Notes: generated by a model not told the origin, from the sequence alone. 64,000 nt of DNA from Natrialba magadii ATCC 43099 (GCF_000025625.1 NC_013922.1:372001-436000), one strand, 5' to 3'; shown: positions 46,749 through 56,743, numbered from the stretch's first letter. Numbers and translations are program-made.

Positions 46749-47960
46749 ATGACGCTCATCACCGACGTACGACTCCGACGTGTGCTCGATTCGCGTGGGA
46801 ACCCGACGGTCGAAGCCGACGTTCTTACCGAGAGCGGCGGCTTTGGCCGTGCCGCGGCACCGAGCGGTGCCAGCACCGGCGAGTACGAAGCCGTCGAGCG
46901 ACCGCCCACCGAGGCGATCGCAGCGGCCCGCGAACACGCCGTTCCGCGACTCGTCGGTGAGGCCTACGCTGGTAACCAGCGCGAGGTCGACTCGATTCTC
47001 CACGCCGCAGACGGCACGGACGACTTCTCGAAAATCGGCGCAAACAGCGCCGTCGCCATCTCGATGGCCGCCGCGAAGGCCGGTGCCGACGTGCTTGGCG
47101 CGCCGCTGTTCCAGCACTTAGGCGGTGCCTTCCGTGGTGAGAACTTCCCGATTCCGCTCGGTAACGTCGTCGGCGGCGGCGAACACGCCGCAGACGCAAC
47201 GGACATTCAGGAGTTCCTCACAGCACCCGTCGGCGCACCAAGTGTCGCTGACGCCGTCTTCGCGAACGCTGCCGTCCACGGCGCTGTCGCAGACCTACTC
47301 GAGGAGCGTGACGTTCCGTCGGGCAAGGGCGACGAGGGTGCGTGGGCACCGTCGATCGAGGACGAGGACGCCTTCGAGATCGTCGACGAGGCGGTTTCGC
47401 AGGTCGAAGACGACGTTGGCTTCGAGATCCGATTCGGGCTCGACGTTGCCGCGGCCGAGATGTACGATGCCGACTCGGAAACCTACGAGTACGAGTCAGC
47501 AGGCATCAGCCGCGACACGGACGAGCAGATCGAGTACATCGCCGACCTCGTCGACGAGTACGATCTGGTCTACGTCGAGGATCCGTTCGACGAAAACGAC
47601 TACGAGGCGTTTGCTGAACTCACCGACAACGTTGGTGACCAGACGCTGATCTGTGGCGACGACCTGTTCGTGACGAACACGGACCGACTCGCCGACGGCA
47701 TCGACCAGGGTGCGGCAAACAGCATCCTGATCAAGCCGAATCAGATCGGCACGCTGACTGACGCCTTCGACGCGATCGAACTCGCGACCGAGAACGGGTA
47801 TGACTCGGTTGTCTCACACCGCTCGGGCGAAACGGAGGATACGACGATCGCACACCTCGCCGTCGCGACCGACGTCCCGTTCATCAAGACGGGTGCCGTC
47901 GGCGGCGAGCGAACCGCCAAGCTCAACGAGCTCATCAGAATCGCAGACGACGCGACATGA
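46749..47960 (+). CDS. eno: Enolase
   Basis: 403 residues. It converts 2-phosphoglycerate to phosphoenolpyruvate. The N-terminal [12 protein letters not shown], the metal-binding Asp in [11 protein letters not shown] and CGDDLFVTN, the catalytic Lys in [11 protein letters not shown], and [17 protein letters not shown] are all present. It overlaps rps2 by 4 bp within the ribosomal superoperon, the usual archaeal location. Confidence 0.98.
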   Translation: MTLITDVRLRRVLDSRGNPTVEADVLTESGGFGRAAAPSGASTGEYEAVERPPTEAIAAAREHAVPRLVGEAYAGNQREVDSILHAADGTDDFSKIGANSAVAISMAAAKAGADVLGAPLFQHLGGAFRGENFPIPLGNVVGGGEHAADATDIQEFLTAPVGAPSVADAVFANAAVHGAVADLLEERDVPSGKGDEGAWAPSIEDEDAFEIVDEAVSQVEDDVGFEIRFGLDVAAAEMYDADSETYEYESAGISRDTDEQIEYIADLVDEYDLVYVEDPFDENDYEAFAELTDNVGDQTLICGDDLFVTNTDRLADGIDQGAANSILIKPNQIGTLTDAFDAIELATENGYDSVVSHRSGETEDTTIAHLAVATDVPFIKTGAVGGERTAKLNELIRIADDAT

Positions 47961-48748
47961 CAGACGACAACGCAACCCAGGAAGGGCTCGACGCTGCCGA
48001 AGAGGAGATCGACGAGGAGCCAGCAGAAGGTGCTGGCCCCGCCGCCGATCCCGAGGAAGACGTCGAGCCAGTTGACGAACAGTCCGCTGAGGCTGACGCC
48101 GAGGCAGAACCAGCAGCGGAGGAAGACACGGGTCCAACCCTCGACGACGACGTAATGTCCGACGAGGAGGCCGACCTGCTCATCCCCGTTGAGGACTACC
48201 TCGGTGCCGGTGTTCACATCGGTACCCAGCAAAAGACCAACGACATGGAGCGGTTCATCCACCGCGTCCGCACCGACGGTCTCTACGTCCTCGACGTTTC
48301 GAAGACCGACGGCCGTATCCGCACGGCCGCGGACTTCCTCTCGAACTACGACCCAGAACAGATTCTGGTCACGTCTTCGCGCCAGTACGGTCGCTTCCCG
48401 GCAGAGAAGTTCGCCGAGGCTGTGGGTGCTCGCGCCCGCACCGGCCGCTTCATCCCCGGAACGCTGACCAACCCCAAGTACGACGGCTACATCGAACCCG
48501 ATGTCGTCGTCGTCACTGACCCGATCGGTGACGCCCAGGCAGTCAAAGAGGCGATCACGGTCGGGATCCCAGTCATCGCGATGTGTGACTCGAACAACCA
48601 GGTCAGTAACGTCGACCTCGTCGTCCCGACGAACAACAAGGGTCGCAAGGCCCTCTCGGTCGTCTACTGGCTGCTCGCAAACGAGGTCCTCGACCGTCGC
48701 GGCGCAGAGCCGTCCTACTCGCTCGAGGACTTCGAGAGCGGCGTCTAA
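47957..48748 (+). CDS. rps2: 30S ribosomal protein S2
   Basis: 263 residues. It is a late-assembling 30S protein that recruits mRNA. Residues from about 75 on match S2: [62 protein letters not shown] and [24 protein letters not shown]. The first 65 residues are an acidic Ala/Glu/Asp-rich extension. It is the last large gene of the superoperon in this window. Confidence 0.97.
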   Translation: MTDDNATQEGLDAAEEEIDEEPAEGAGPAADPEEDVEPVDEQSAEADAEAEPAAEEDTGPTLDDDVMSDEEADLLIPVEDYLGAGVHIGTQQKTNDMERFIHRVRTDGLYVLDVSKTDGRIRTAADFLSNYDPEQILVTSSRQYGRFPAEKFAEAVGARARTGRFIPGTLTNPKYDGYIEPDVVVVTDPIGDAQAVKEAITVGIPVIAMCDSNNQVSNVDLVVPTNNKGRKALSVVYWLLANEVLDRRGAEPSYSLEDFESGV

Positions 48749-48957
48749 CGTAGTTTCGAGAGTTTCTCGTTCCAGTTCGTTCCAGCGTGTTGCTGGCCGT
48801 TTTCTTCGTCGTTCCAGTCCGTGCGCTGGCGGTTGTGCGCCGCGTAGCCGCTGTGATATCTTATCCACACAGTGCAAGCCACCAGCGACTACCGGTGTTC
48901 GGTCGCAACTGACGAGCGAAGGAATTAGGTAGGTGCCACGACGAGTACCGATATCAG

Positions 48958-49086
48958 ATGTACGACCTGCTGTTTACCTTCGAGGAGGAACGACTTCCCC
49001 CCGCAGTCATCTTCGCGACCGGTGCGCTGATCGCTGTCTTCGTGCTCGGTCTGCTCTACCGCGGTGTGGCGTTCGCACTGTTCTAG
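48958..49086 (+). CDS. 42-residue single-pass membrane protein
   Basis: From ATG 48958 to TAG 49084-49086. It begins MYDLLFTFEEERLPPAVIF and continues with one hydrophobic helix (ATGALIAVFVLGLLYRGVAF). Acidic residues lie before the helix, and a basic residue interrupts its second half. It lies 210 bp after rps2 on the same strand. It is a plausible real gene, because codon use and acidic N-terminus fit. Its function is unknown. Confidence 0.55.
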   Translation: MYDLLFTFEEERLPPAVIFATGALIAVFVLGLLYRGVAFALF

Positions 49087-49117
49087 CGCTGCCAGCCTGG
49101 GGTCAGTATAGGACGGG

Positions 49118-50188
49118 TCAGTCGCCGTCCAAAGACGGAGACACTCCCGTCTGCTGTGCTGATTGACTGTTCTGCCGTCTGTCCTCACCCGCAAGACACT
49201 CCTCGTACACCGCCCGAAGCCGCTCGCCCATCGTCTCCGCCGTATACGAGGCGAGTTTCTCCCGGCCATCCGAGGGCTCGCCGGACTCGAGTACCCTCGC
49301 CAGGTCACGCACCAGATTGTCCTCGCCGAGTGTGACCGATGCGTTCGACACGTCCCCAAGCACCTCCCGGGCAAAGCCGACGTCACGCGCGACGACTGGC
49401 GTGTTGCACGCGGCGGCTTCCTTGACGGTCATCGGACCGCTTTCGAAGCGTGAGGTGAGGATGACTGCGTCCGCGGCGTTCAGGTAGTATGGCATCTCCT
49501 CGTAGGGTTCGTTGGCAACGGTTTTGAGGGTGATGTCAGCGTCGGAGTCGGAGTCGGAGTCGGACTCGAGTACCCCCGCTACACCATCGACCACCCGTCT
49601 GGCGAGTGGGAAATTCTTCTCGTCTCGCGAGGGGGCGTACGGGAAGAGGACGATTTGCGTGTCCTGGTCCCAGCCGACGCGCTCGCGAGCCTCGGTTTTC
49701 GGAATCGGGCGGAACATCTCGGTGTCGACTGGGAACGGGATTACGTCGCAGGGGCAATCGACGCGTTCGGCCATGGCGTTCGAGGGGACGATCACGCGGT
49801 CAGTTCGGGCGACGGCGCGTTTGATCAGCGGTTCGTAGGGATTGGCACGGTACTCGCCGCCCCAGAGGGTACAGACGACGGGGAGTCGTCCGTTCGTTCG
49901 TCCCGAGCGACCGATGCTCGGACATCTCGACGCGGCCAGCGCAAAGGGAATTGTCAGCCCGTAATTCGCGTGAATCAGGTCGTACTCCCCGCGGGCTTCC
50001 CGGAGTACCTGCGGAAGGTACCGAGCGTAGTTGGCTATCGTCCGCTGGCGAATCTCGTCGTCGACCGCGCGGTGCTCGCCCGGGACCGGGAGAGTCGTGA
50101 CCTCGATGCCGACGGACTCGAGTGCAGTGCGCTGGGACTGGTAGAAACTTCGCCAGGCGGTTGTGGTGAGGTTCAGGACGCGTATCAT
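49118..50188 (-). CDS. Glycosyltransferase family 4 protein
   Basis: 356 residues with a GT-B fold. The N-terminal half holds YDLIHANYGLTIPFALAASR. The C-terminal half has IPFPVDTEMFRP, the VLFPYAPSRDEKNFPLA nucleotide-sugar site, and SRFESGPMTVKEAAACNTPVVARDVG, which contains the E-x7-E motif of family 4 enzymes. Acidic Ser/Asp-repeat residues (SDSDSDSD) sit in the middle. The neighbouring DUF354 gene suggests joint work on a surface glycan or glycolipid; the substrate is unknown. Confidence 0.9.
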   Translation of the reverse strand: MIRVLNLTTTAWRSFYQSQRTALESVGIEVTTLPVPGEHRAVDDEIRQRTIANYARYLPQVLREARGEYDLIHANYGLTIPFALAASRCPSIGRSGRTNGRLPVVCTLWGGEYRANPYEPLIKRAVARTDRVIVPSNAMAERVDCPCDVIPFPVDTEMFRPIPKTEARERVGWDQDTQIVLFPYAPSRDEKNFPLARRVVDGVAGVLESDSDSDSDADITLKTVANEPYEEMPYYLNAADAVILTSRFESGPMTVKEAAACNTPVVARDVGFAREVLGDVSNASVTLGEDNLVRDLARVLESGEPSDGREKLASYTAETMGERLRAVYEECLAGEDRRQNSQSAQQTGVSPSLDGD

Positions 50189-50210
50189 GGTTTCTGTGCT
50201 GGTCAGTGTC

Positions 50211-51416
50211 TCAGTTCCGGTTCACCGATGGCCGGTCCGGCCTCGGCGGGGATTCTGTTTCTGGACATGGTCCGGGGTGATTCAGAGCCTCAGATCCGGC
50301 GTCGGAACCGGAGCTGGGTCCAGAACCGGACGCTGCCAGCGTCGGTCCCGAATCCCGGTCCTCGGGCGTCGGCTCAGGTACGTCCGCGAGAATCTGGCTG
50401 AGAATGTACTGCGTGACATCGATTTTCGTCGCGAGCAGCGCCTCGCGTCTGTCTGCCCAGTTCGACGCGGCGCTCGGATCGCGATAGAGTCGCGTCAGTT
50501 CGCGAATCGCCGTCGTCTCGTGATCCGTATGAAACGAGCGGACGAGGCCGTACTCTGCGAGTTCGCGGAACTTCCCCATCTCCGACGTGCCGGCGAAGGG
50601 GCTGATTCGAACGGTCGGCGTTCCGAGGAGGCCGGCCTCGAGTGTCGTTGTCGCGACCTCGCCGACGACGAGGTCGGCGAACGCGAGCAGGTGATGAAAG
50701 TCAGCCGGCGGGACAGGCAACGGTTCCGCGCTGGTTGGCAGCGGACCATCTCCCTCGTCGGCGACGAAGACGCGGCCGTCGGTGGCGAGTTCGTCGACGA
50801 TTTCGTGTCGCCCAGCGGCCGAGATCCCGGACTTTCCGATGTCGTGATTGCCGTTCCACGCACCAAATCGGAGGACGGCGTACCGGTCGTCGGGATCGAC
50901 ACCGTGGGTGCGCAGCCGATCCGGATCGGGGTCGAACCGGTCGGGGTGGAGGTACGCCAGTTCGTGGTAGCCGGGATACCTGACGTGCTCGGCGTCGTAC
51001 GTCTCGCGGAAGCTCTCGGGCGTGTAGAGCACGTCCGTAAACGGGATCGTGAGCCGATTCCCGCCGTTGATCGTCGTCTCGGTGTCGATGTAGACGTGAC
51101 TCTCCGCACCGACCAGTGTCCCGACGTGGGTGGCGGCGATACCGTGGCTGGTCAGGATGTAGTCCGGATCGATCGCTCGCGCTCGACGGAGGAGCCGGGC
51201 CTCGTAACAGAGCTGCGTCAGTCCGAGACCGAGCCAGCCTCGTGGCTCCCCGCAGAGCAGTTCGTGGTCGATCTCGTAGGCGTCGAGTAACTCCCCCACC
51301 ACGCCCTTCTCGCGGGCGAACACGAACACGTCGTGGCCCGCCGACTCGAGTTCACCTACGACGTGCTTGAAGAAGTGCACGTTCGCCGCGTGCTGTATTG
51401 TGATCACGATGTCCAT
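50211..51416 (-). CDS. DUF354 glycosyltransferase-like protein
   Basis: 401 residues. It begins MDIVITIQHAANVHFFKHVV and has LTSHGIAATHVGTLVG, YIDTETTINGGNRLT and a later GEVATTTLEAGLLGTPTVRI, the pattern of DUF354 proteins, GT-B-like relatives of UDP-GlcNAc 2-epimerase. The C-terminal 55 residues are a low-complexity Ser/Pro/Gly tail. It is 22 bp upstream of the GT4 gene, so the pair forms a probable surface-polysaccharide operon. Confidence 0.85.
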   Translation of the reverse strand: MDIVITIQHAANVHFFKHVVGELESAGHDVFVFAREKGVVGELLDAYEIDHELLCGEPRGWLGLGLTQLCYEARLLRRARAIDPDYILTSHGIAATHVGTLVGAESHVYIDTETTINGGNRLTIPFTDVLYTPESFRETYDAEHVRYPGYHELAYLHPDRFDPDPDRLRTHGVDPDDRYAVLRFGAWNGNHDIGKSGISAAGRHEIVDELATDGRVFVADEGDGPLPTSAEPLPVPPADFHHLLAFADLVVGEVATTTLEAGLLGTPTVRISPFAGTSEMGKFRELAEYGLVRSFHTDHETTAIRELTRLYRDPSAASNWADRREALLATKIDVTQYILSQILADVPEPTPEDRDSGPTLAASGSGPSSGSDAGSEALNHPGPCPETESPPRPDRPSVNRN

Positions 51417-51631
51417 CGTGTGTACTCAGTTCGGACATCCCGTCCAGCGTCTATTACTAGCTACCCGATAGAACAGTCGCGTGTGCTGAAACGGTCATCA
51501 GTGGCGTGAACCGGACGTGAAACAGTTTCAAACCGAGATTCCTCCCCGCATAAGGGACGAGGGGTCCTCGCTACCGCAGGGTGAAATGCATGACTGAGTC
51601 CCGGCTCACGCGATTCCCACGCCTCGCGCCA

Positions 51632-52561
51632 CTACCGCCCGTCCATCGCTTCGTCGACCAACTCCCCGAGCACCGTGACCGCGTCCTCGGCCGTTTCGCC
51701 AAACACGAACGTCGTCGGCTCGATTCCGAACGCGCCGCAGTGGTAGGCGACCCGTGGCACCGCACCTCGCTCCGCGAACCGTTCCCGGAGGTGTGTCCCA
51801 CGGTCTTCGTACTCTGCGTCGAACTCGAGTGGCTCGTAGCCAAGCGCCTCCGCAGCGCCGAGAAGGTCGTCGTCCGTCGCGATGTTGAGCGCGCCGCGAA
51901 CGTCGGGGTCGGTATCCTGTGCAGCAAGAACTGCTGTTGCAACGTGTTTCGACGCGCCGAACTCCGGATTTGCAGGGATTTCGATACGTCCACTCATCGC
52001 GTAGATACGGCCGGGAATGGCAGCGACATCAGTTTCGTCGCGCGCTTCGGGAAGTGCCATGCCGATGTTCGTGCCGACGTTCGGGACGAGTGCTGCCATG
52101 CCCGGTGTCGACGCGAGCGTTCGGGCGGCCGTACGGACGGTGGCGAGGACATCCCGTTCGGCTCGCACGTCAGGGTCGAAGCCGCGAACACAGAGGTCAC
52201 AGCCAAGCCCCTGGAGTTCGGGCATCTCCTCCTCGTGGAGTTCACAGATCGGGCCGCGGTCCTCGAGTGTGCGCACGAGCGAGAGCAGTTCTGCGAGTGC
52301 GTCGTAACCGTCCATCTGCCCGCTCGCGAGTCCGTCGGCGATTCGATCGACCGTTGCAATCGTTTCGGGATCGTCACGGAAGCGGTCGTCGCCGCCGTTT
52401 GCACCGCTTATATACTTGCTCACTGCCGCCTGGGTGACGCCGAGATTGGCGGCGATTTCCTGCTGGGTCATCCCGCGCTCGGCGAGCTGGGTCGCGAGCA
52501 TCGCACGAACCGTCGGCAGAAACCGGTCGACGACGAGTTCGCTCGGCAAGACGAGAGTCAT
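51632..52561 (-). CDS. ThiR-like regulator (HTH plus ThiN domain)
   Basis: 309 residues from ATG 52561 (MTLVLPSE). Residues about 25-65 are a helix-turn-helix (MTQQEIAANLGVTQAAVSKYI). An intermediate part contains CELHEEEMPELQGLGCDLC. The C-terminal ~170 residues form a ThiN (thiamine-phosphate synthase-like) domain with PGMAALVPNVGTNIGMALP and IPGRIYAMSGRI. Archaeal ThiR proteins use this domain to sense thiamine phosphates and repress thiamine genes. No thiamine biosynthesis gene or TPP riboswitch is seen nearby, so the targets are elsewhere. Confidence 0.88.
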   Translation of the reverse strand: MTLVLPSELVVDRFLPTVRAMLATQLAERGMTQQEIAANLGVTQAAVSKYISGANGGDDRFRDDPETIATVDRIADGLASGQMDGYDALAELLSLVRTLEDRGPICELHEEEMPELQGLGCDLCVRGFDPDVRAERDVLATVRTAARTLASTPGMAALVPNVGTNIGMALPEARDETDVAAIPGRIYAMSGRIEIPANPEFGASKHVATAVLAAQDTDPDVRGALNIATDDDLLGAAEALGYEPLEFDAEYEDRGTHLRERFAERGAVPRVAYHCGAFGIEPTTFVFGETAEDAVTVLGELVDEAMDGR

Positions 52562-52624
52562 GCCACCGGGTTCGAACGTCACCGGCTTAAATTCGCCTCC
52601 ACGGACCGCGCCGTGAGGGCGGGT

Positions 52625-52712
52625 ACTGCTTTACTGCCCACTGCTTGCTGCTTGCTGCTCACTTCCCACTGCTCACCGCTTGCTGCCCACTCCCCACTCC
52701 CCACTCCTCACT
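52625..52712. repeat. Low-complexity CACTGC/CACTCC repeat
   Basis: Words CCCACTGC, TTGCTGC, TCACTTCCCACTGC, CCCACTCC (three times) follow one another with irregular spacing in the gap between the histidine kinase and ThiR genes. Its right end reaches the last codons of the histidine kinase gene. The sequence is pyrimidine-rich on the plus strand. Confidence 0.55.
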
Positions 52713-53937
52713 CCAGAAGACGGTCACGCTGTGTCTGGTCAACTGCCGGCTGGGATGCCGGCAGCGTAAACGAAAACACAGAACCGACACCGGGTTCGGA
52801 CTCGACCCAGAGCTCCCCACCGTGGTGTTCGACGATGCGCTGACAGAGTGCGAGCCCAATCCCCGAGCCGCTGTGATCGTCGAGCGCGTGGAGCCGCTGG
52901 AACAGCTCGAAAATCCGGTCCTGTGCTGACGGCTCGATACCGATCCCCTCGTCTCGAACCGTAAACTCCCACTCGGTGCCTGTCTCACTCGGCGCCGCAG
53001 ACACGTGAACGCGTGGCGGCTCGTCACCGCTGTACTCAATCGCGTTACTGAGCAAGTTCTGGAACAGCTGCCGAAGTTGGCTTGGGTTGGCGTAGACCTG
53101 TGGCAGCGACTCGGTCGTAATCTCTGCATCGCTCTCGTCGATCCGAACCTGCAGATCAGTCCGCACGTCCTGCAGCGTCTGCTCGACGTCGACTCGCTCG
53201 AACTGCCCGCCGTTCGCCTGCGTGTCGATCTTCGAGTACTCGAGTAACCCGGTGACCATCGCCTGCATTCGGTCTGCGCCGTCGACCGCGTAGTCGATGA
53301 AGTCGGTAGCGTCCTCGTCGAGTTCGTCGCCGTACCGTTCTTCGAGTAGCTGGAGATAGCGCGAGATCATCCGAAGCGGCTCCTGAAGGTCGTGTGAGAC
53401 AGTCGAGGCGAAGTGGTCCAGTTGTTCGTTCGACGCCTCGAGTTGGCGGACGGTTCGACGAAGTTCTTCGCGGGTTTCGACCAGGGCGTCGTTTCGCTTC
53501 TCGAGTTCCTGCTGTATCGCGAAGAGTTCGCCGTTACGTCGTTGAACCTCTCGCTGACGGGTGCGTGCCTGCGCATCGTGGATACCGATTCCGAGGCCGG
53601 CGATCGAGCCGAGTGCGAGCGCGAGCGCCCGCTCGCCGAAGGTGAACGAGCCGGCGACACCGGGATGAACTGCCCGGAGAACGAGGAAGACGAACATGAC
53701 GGCAATGCCGGCGAGACACCAGCCGACGATTCGCGGATAGGTTTCCGGGTCGAACTCCGACCGCGAGAGCCACCGACCGAGTGAGAGAAAGAGCACACCC
53801 GCAAATCCGATCAGGACGAAATCAATCCCCGCTTCGAGGACCGCACCGCCGCGCACGACTTTGAGGAGTGACTGCCCAGCCGCGATAAGAAGGAAAAGAA
53901 CACCCAACAGGTAGATGTACCGGGACTGGCGGATCAT
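52708..53937 (-). CDS. Membrane sensor histidine kinase
   Basis: 409 residues. Four membrane helices lie in residues about 5-120; a coiled coil (about 125-172) links to the HisKA domain with VSHDLQEPLRM (H182). The ATPase domain shows the N box LLSNAIEY, G1 DEGIGIEP and G2 SGSGIGLALCQRIVEHHGG. There is no receiver, PAS or extracellular domain. No partner response regulator is adjacent. Haloarchaea have many such orphan kinases; the signal is unknown. Confidence 0.93.
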   Translation of the reverse strand: MIRQSRYIYLLGVLFLLIAAGQSLLKVVRGGAVLEAGIDFVLIGFAGVLFLSLGRWLSRSEFDPETYPRIVGWCLAGIAVMFVFLVLRAVHPGVAGSFTFGERALALALGSIAGLGIGIHDAQARTRQREVQRRNGELFAIQQELEKRNDALVETREELRRTVRQLEASNEQLDHFASTVSHDLQEPLRMISRYLQLLEERYGDELDEDATDFIDYAVDGADRMQAMVTGLLEYSKIDTQANGGQFERVDVEQTLQDVRTDLQVRIDESDAEITTESLPQVYANPSQLRQLFQNLLSNAIEYSGDEPPRVHVSAAPSETGTEWEFTVRDEGIGIEPSAQDRIFELFQRLHALDDHSGSGIGLALCQRIVEHHGGELWVESEPGVGSVFSFTLPASQPAVDQTQRDRLLE

Positions 53938-54002
53938 TCGGTTCGAGTAAGCGATGGCTCTATTTGAGCCGCGCGGTCAGTGTGGCCTCGTGGCTGTACG
54001 AA

Positions 54003-54965
54003 CTACTGTGCCGACCGCCGGTCCGCGTCAAGGACGTCTCTGACACGGTTCGCGACGAGTTCGACGCTGACGACGAGGACGAGAATCGCGACGACCGCTG
54101 CCATCACCCGCGTGTAATTTCGCGCGTTGAACGCCATGATCAGTGGATAGCCGATCCCACCGGCACCGACGATTCCGAGCACGGAACTCTTGCGTGCATT
54201 AATCTCGAGGTAAAACAACACCCAGGCGACGTACGCCGTCGCCACCTGCGGCAGTCGGGCCGCCGAGGTCGTCGCCAACAATCCGCCACCGCTCGAGGCG
54301 ACCGCCTCGACCGGTGCGGCGTCGATTTCTTCCATCTCGTCAGCGAACAGCCGCCCCAGGTCGCCGATAGTCCCCATCGCAATCGCTAGCGCCCCGGCGA
54401 CGGGGCCGAGCCCGGCCAGAATCACGAACAGGAGTGCATACACCATGCTCGGAACCGCACGAATCCCACCCAGAAACAGACGGACCGGTGCGTGGACCAC
54501 CCGTGGCGTGACGTTGCTCGCCGCGAGGAGTCCAAAACAGACGGCAAACGGCAACCCGATCGCCGTCCCGACGCCCGCAATCGCAAGCGTCTCGAGTGTC
54601 GCCGGGACGAGCGTCGGCGCATCGCCCTGTAGCTGCGCCCAGAGCTGTCTCGGTGCAAGCATCTCCTCTACCAGGACATCACGCAGATTGTCTCGATGGG
54701 CGTAGAGATAGGCGAGATCGAACCCCATCCAGCGCGCGGTCGCAAGGACGACGGCGAGAAGCGAGACGACCACTGTGACCCGGCCGAGCAACCGCCGCCG
54801 CCAGCGACGCTGAATCTGGTCGAACTCGCCGTCAACAGTGACACTCTCTTCAGCAGTGCCCGGACCTGACTCCGGTGTCGAATCTGGCTGTGGCATCGAA
54901 CCCGACTCCTGACCGACCGAGTCCGCAGCAGCGTCCGCACGCCCATCCGAACTGGATTCATCCAT
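54003..54965 (-). CDS. phnE: Phosphonate-type ABC transporter permease
   Basis: 320 residues from ATG 54965 (MDESSS); ATG 54971 is equally possible. It has an acidic N-terminal cytosolic segment (about 1-60), then six membrane helices. The permease loop ASSGGGLLATTSAARLPQVATAYVAWVLFY near residues 225-255 has the EAA-like motif of PhnE. It overlaps phnC by 8 bp. With phnC and phnD it forms a phosphonate/phosphate-type importer. Confidence 0.9.
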   Translation of the reverse strand: MDESSSDGRADAAADSVGQESGSMPQPDSTPESGPGTAEESVTVDGEFDQIQRRWRRRLLGRVTVVVSLLAVVLATARWMGFDLAYLYAHRDNLRDVLVEEMLAPRQLWAQLQGDAPTLVPATLETLAIAGVGTAIGLPFAVCFGLLAASNVTPRVVHAPVRLFLGGIRAVPSMVYALLFVILAGLGPVAGALAIAMGTIGDLGRLFADEMEEIDAAPVEAVASSGGGLLATTSAARLPQVATAYVAWVLFYLEINARKSSVLGIVGAGGIGYPLIMAFNARNYTRVMAAVVAILVLVVSVELVANRVRDVLDADRRSAQ

Positions 54966-55665
54966 CCCCATCGTACACCTCTCCGATTCGATCCAGTTCG
55001 ACCTCGGCCGCTGGCGCATCGAGCGTGAGCCGACCGGACTCGAGTGCAAGATAGCGATCCGCAACCTCCTGGGCGAGTCGTGGCTGGTGGAGGCTGACGA
55101 GTCCGACGACCTGTTCCCGGCGAACGAGCGCCGCTAGCTGGTCGAGTACGTCGCGAGCCGTCGCCGGATCGAGCGATGCGACCGGTTCGTCGGCCAGAAT
55201 AACCGCGGGCTCTTGCTGCAGTGCGCGTGCGATGCCGACGCGCTGACGCTCACCACCCGAGAGGTCGCCCACGCGTCGGTCCGCATCGCCGGCCAACCCG
55301 ACCGCATGAAGTCGCTCGACTGCAGCTCGCTTCTCCGCCGGCGCGTGCCACCCGAGCAGTTCTCGCCAGACGGGTTCCCGTCCGAGACCGCCATCGAGGA
55401 CGTTCTCGAGGGCGGACTTGCTGTCGAGGAGCGCGCCTTCCTGAAAGACGAGCGCGATATCGGTTGGGTCGGGTGGCTCGTCTGCGAGCCGAATCGAGCC
55501 CGTATCGGGCTGTTCGAGCCCGTTCAGACACCGCAAGAGGGTTGTCTTGCCGGCTCCCGACCGGCCGACGAGGATGGCGAGCTCGCCGGGTGATAGCTCG
55601 AAGTCGATGTTCTCGAGTGCTCCAACGCCGTCGTAGCGTTTCTCGAGGTCGGTGACGGTGAGCAT
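54958..55665 (-). CDS. phnC: Phosphonate-type ABC transporter ATPase
   Basis: 235 residues. It powers import through phnE. Walker A is VGRSGAGKTTLLR (about 33-45), the signature LSGGERQRVGIARAL near 136-150, and Walker B VILADEPVASLDP follows. The Q-loop is ALVFQEGAL. The downstream permease overlaps it; the binding protein phnD lies upstream with a repeat-containing gap. Confidence 0.94.
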   Translation of the reverse strand: MLTVTDLEKRYDGVGALENIDFELSPGELAILVGRSGAGKTTLLRCLNGLEQPDTGSIRLADEPPDPTDIALVFQEGALLDSKSALENVLDGGLGREPVWRELLGWHAPAEKRAAVERLHAVGLAGDADRRVGDLSGGERQRVGIARALQQEPAVILADEPVASLDPATARDVLDQLAALVRREQVVGLVSLHQPRLAQEVADRYLALESGRLTLDAPAAEVELDRIGEVYDGDG

Positions 55666-55680
55666 GGTGGTAGTTGTGGT

Positions 55681-55742
55681 GTCGGTGGAATGCTGTGCCA
55701 GTGGTGATTGTTATGGTCGGTGGAGTGCTGTGCCAGTGGTGA
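55681..55742. repeat. Direct repeat of 27 bp in the phnD-phnC gap
   Basis: GTCGGTGGAATGCTGTGCCA and its continuation occur at 55681-55707 and again at 55716-55742, with one mismatch (35-bp period). The copies lie directly before the phnC start at 55665, in the leader. Confidence 0.8.
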
Positions 55743-55792
55743 GTCCGATACCCGTGTTCGGTAGCCCTACGGTTCGTTTTCGCTTCGTCTGT

Positions 55793-56743
55793 CTATGATC
55801 CGTCTTCGTCTTCGTCCTCGTCCTCGTCCTCGTCCGTTTCCGCCTCATCCAGCGTCTCAATATCCACACCCATCTCCTCGGCAACGTCACGAACTCCTTC
55901 GTAGAGGTCGGGATCGAACTCACCGTACTCGTCGACCCGGTGGTCCTCGAGTGCCTCTTCGGGCGTCGCGACCAGTCGCGCTGCGAGTTCGTCGCGAACA
56001 TCGTCCGGTGTCTCTGGTTTGGCGACCACAACGTCGAACGGAATCGGATCGCTCTCTGCGATCTTGACAATTTCGTCGTCTTCGGGATGCTGGAAATCAC
56101 CGTAGGCTGCGGCGTCGACGTGACCGTTTTCGAGTGCAGTGAGTGCAGCGTCGTGGCCGAACGACCACTCGATATCGAAGTCTTCGGGCTCGGTTTCGAG
56201 GTCGCCTGCGTGGAGACCGGCTTCGCTGAGCGTGTATCGCGGGAACATGCCACCGCTCGCGGACATTGGATCAACCATCGCGATCGTTTTCCCTTCCAGA
56301 TCGTCAATCGAGTCGATGTCGGTCTCGGCTCTGGTTGCAATGTACGTATGATAGGAGTCAGCGCCGTGGGACCAGTTGACGGCGAGTGGATTGATGTCGT
56401 CCTCCTGTGCCAGAACGAAGATAATCGGCGAGAGGTTTGCCAGTTCCGTGTGTCCGTTGACGACGCTCTCGACGACGCCGTTGTAGTCTGTCGTCGGTGT
56501 TCCCTCGACGGAATCGACGCCGTCGAACCCGTCTGCAAGCCACTCGAAGGTTCCGCCGTACTGCGTCCGCAGTTCCTCCGCATCCTGGAACGGCGGGAGT
56601 CCGAACTCGATCGAGCCGTCTGCCCATGCGCCAACGGGGTGTTCTGCTTCGTCGATATCCGAGTCCCCGAAGTCGCCGAGACAGCCCGCGCTGGTCGCTG
56701 TGAGTCCGCCTGCGACTGCGCCGAGATAGGTTCTCCGATTCAT
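55793..56743 (-). CDS. phnD: Phosphonate-type substrate-binding lipoprotein
   Basis: 316 residues from ATG 56743 (MNRRTY). The twin-arginine signal and the lipobox TSAGC (Cys about 21) predict Tat export and lipid anchoring. The body matches PhnD/SsuA-like phosphonate-binding proteins: FGLPPFQDAEELRTQY, YHTYIATRAETDIDSIDDLEGK, DPMSASGGMFPRY. The C-terminus is a run of Asp-Glu pairs. It supplies the ligand to phnC/phnE downstream. The actual ligand (phosphonate, phosphite or another oxyanion) is not certain. Confidence 0.9.
   Translation of the reverse strand: MNRRTYLGAVAGGLTATSAGCLGDFGDSDIDEAEHPVGAWADGSIEFGLPPFQDAEELRTQYGGTFEWLADGFDGVDSVEGTPTTDYNGVVESVVNGHTELANLSPIIFVLAQEDDINPLAVNWSHGADSYHTYIATRAETDIDSIDDLEGKTIAMVDPMSASGGMFPRYTLSEAGLHAGDLETEPEDFDIEWSFGHDAALTALENGHVDAAAYGDFQHPEDDEIVKIAESDPIPFDVVVAKPETPDDVRDELAARLVATPEEALEDHRVDEYGEFDPDLYEGVRDVAEEMGVDIETLDEAETDEDEDEDEDEDGS

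Noticed and set aside
51417-51631. TPP riboswitch near the ThiR-like gene
   Set aside because: The conserved thi-box strings (CTGAGA, and the downstream pyrimidine sensor) were not found, and the region is downstream of the ThiR-like gene and upstream of the DUF354 gene.
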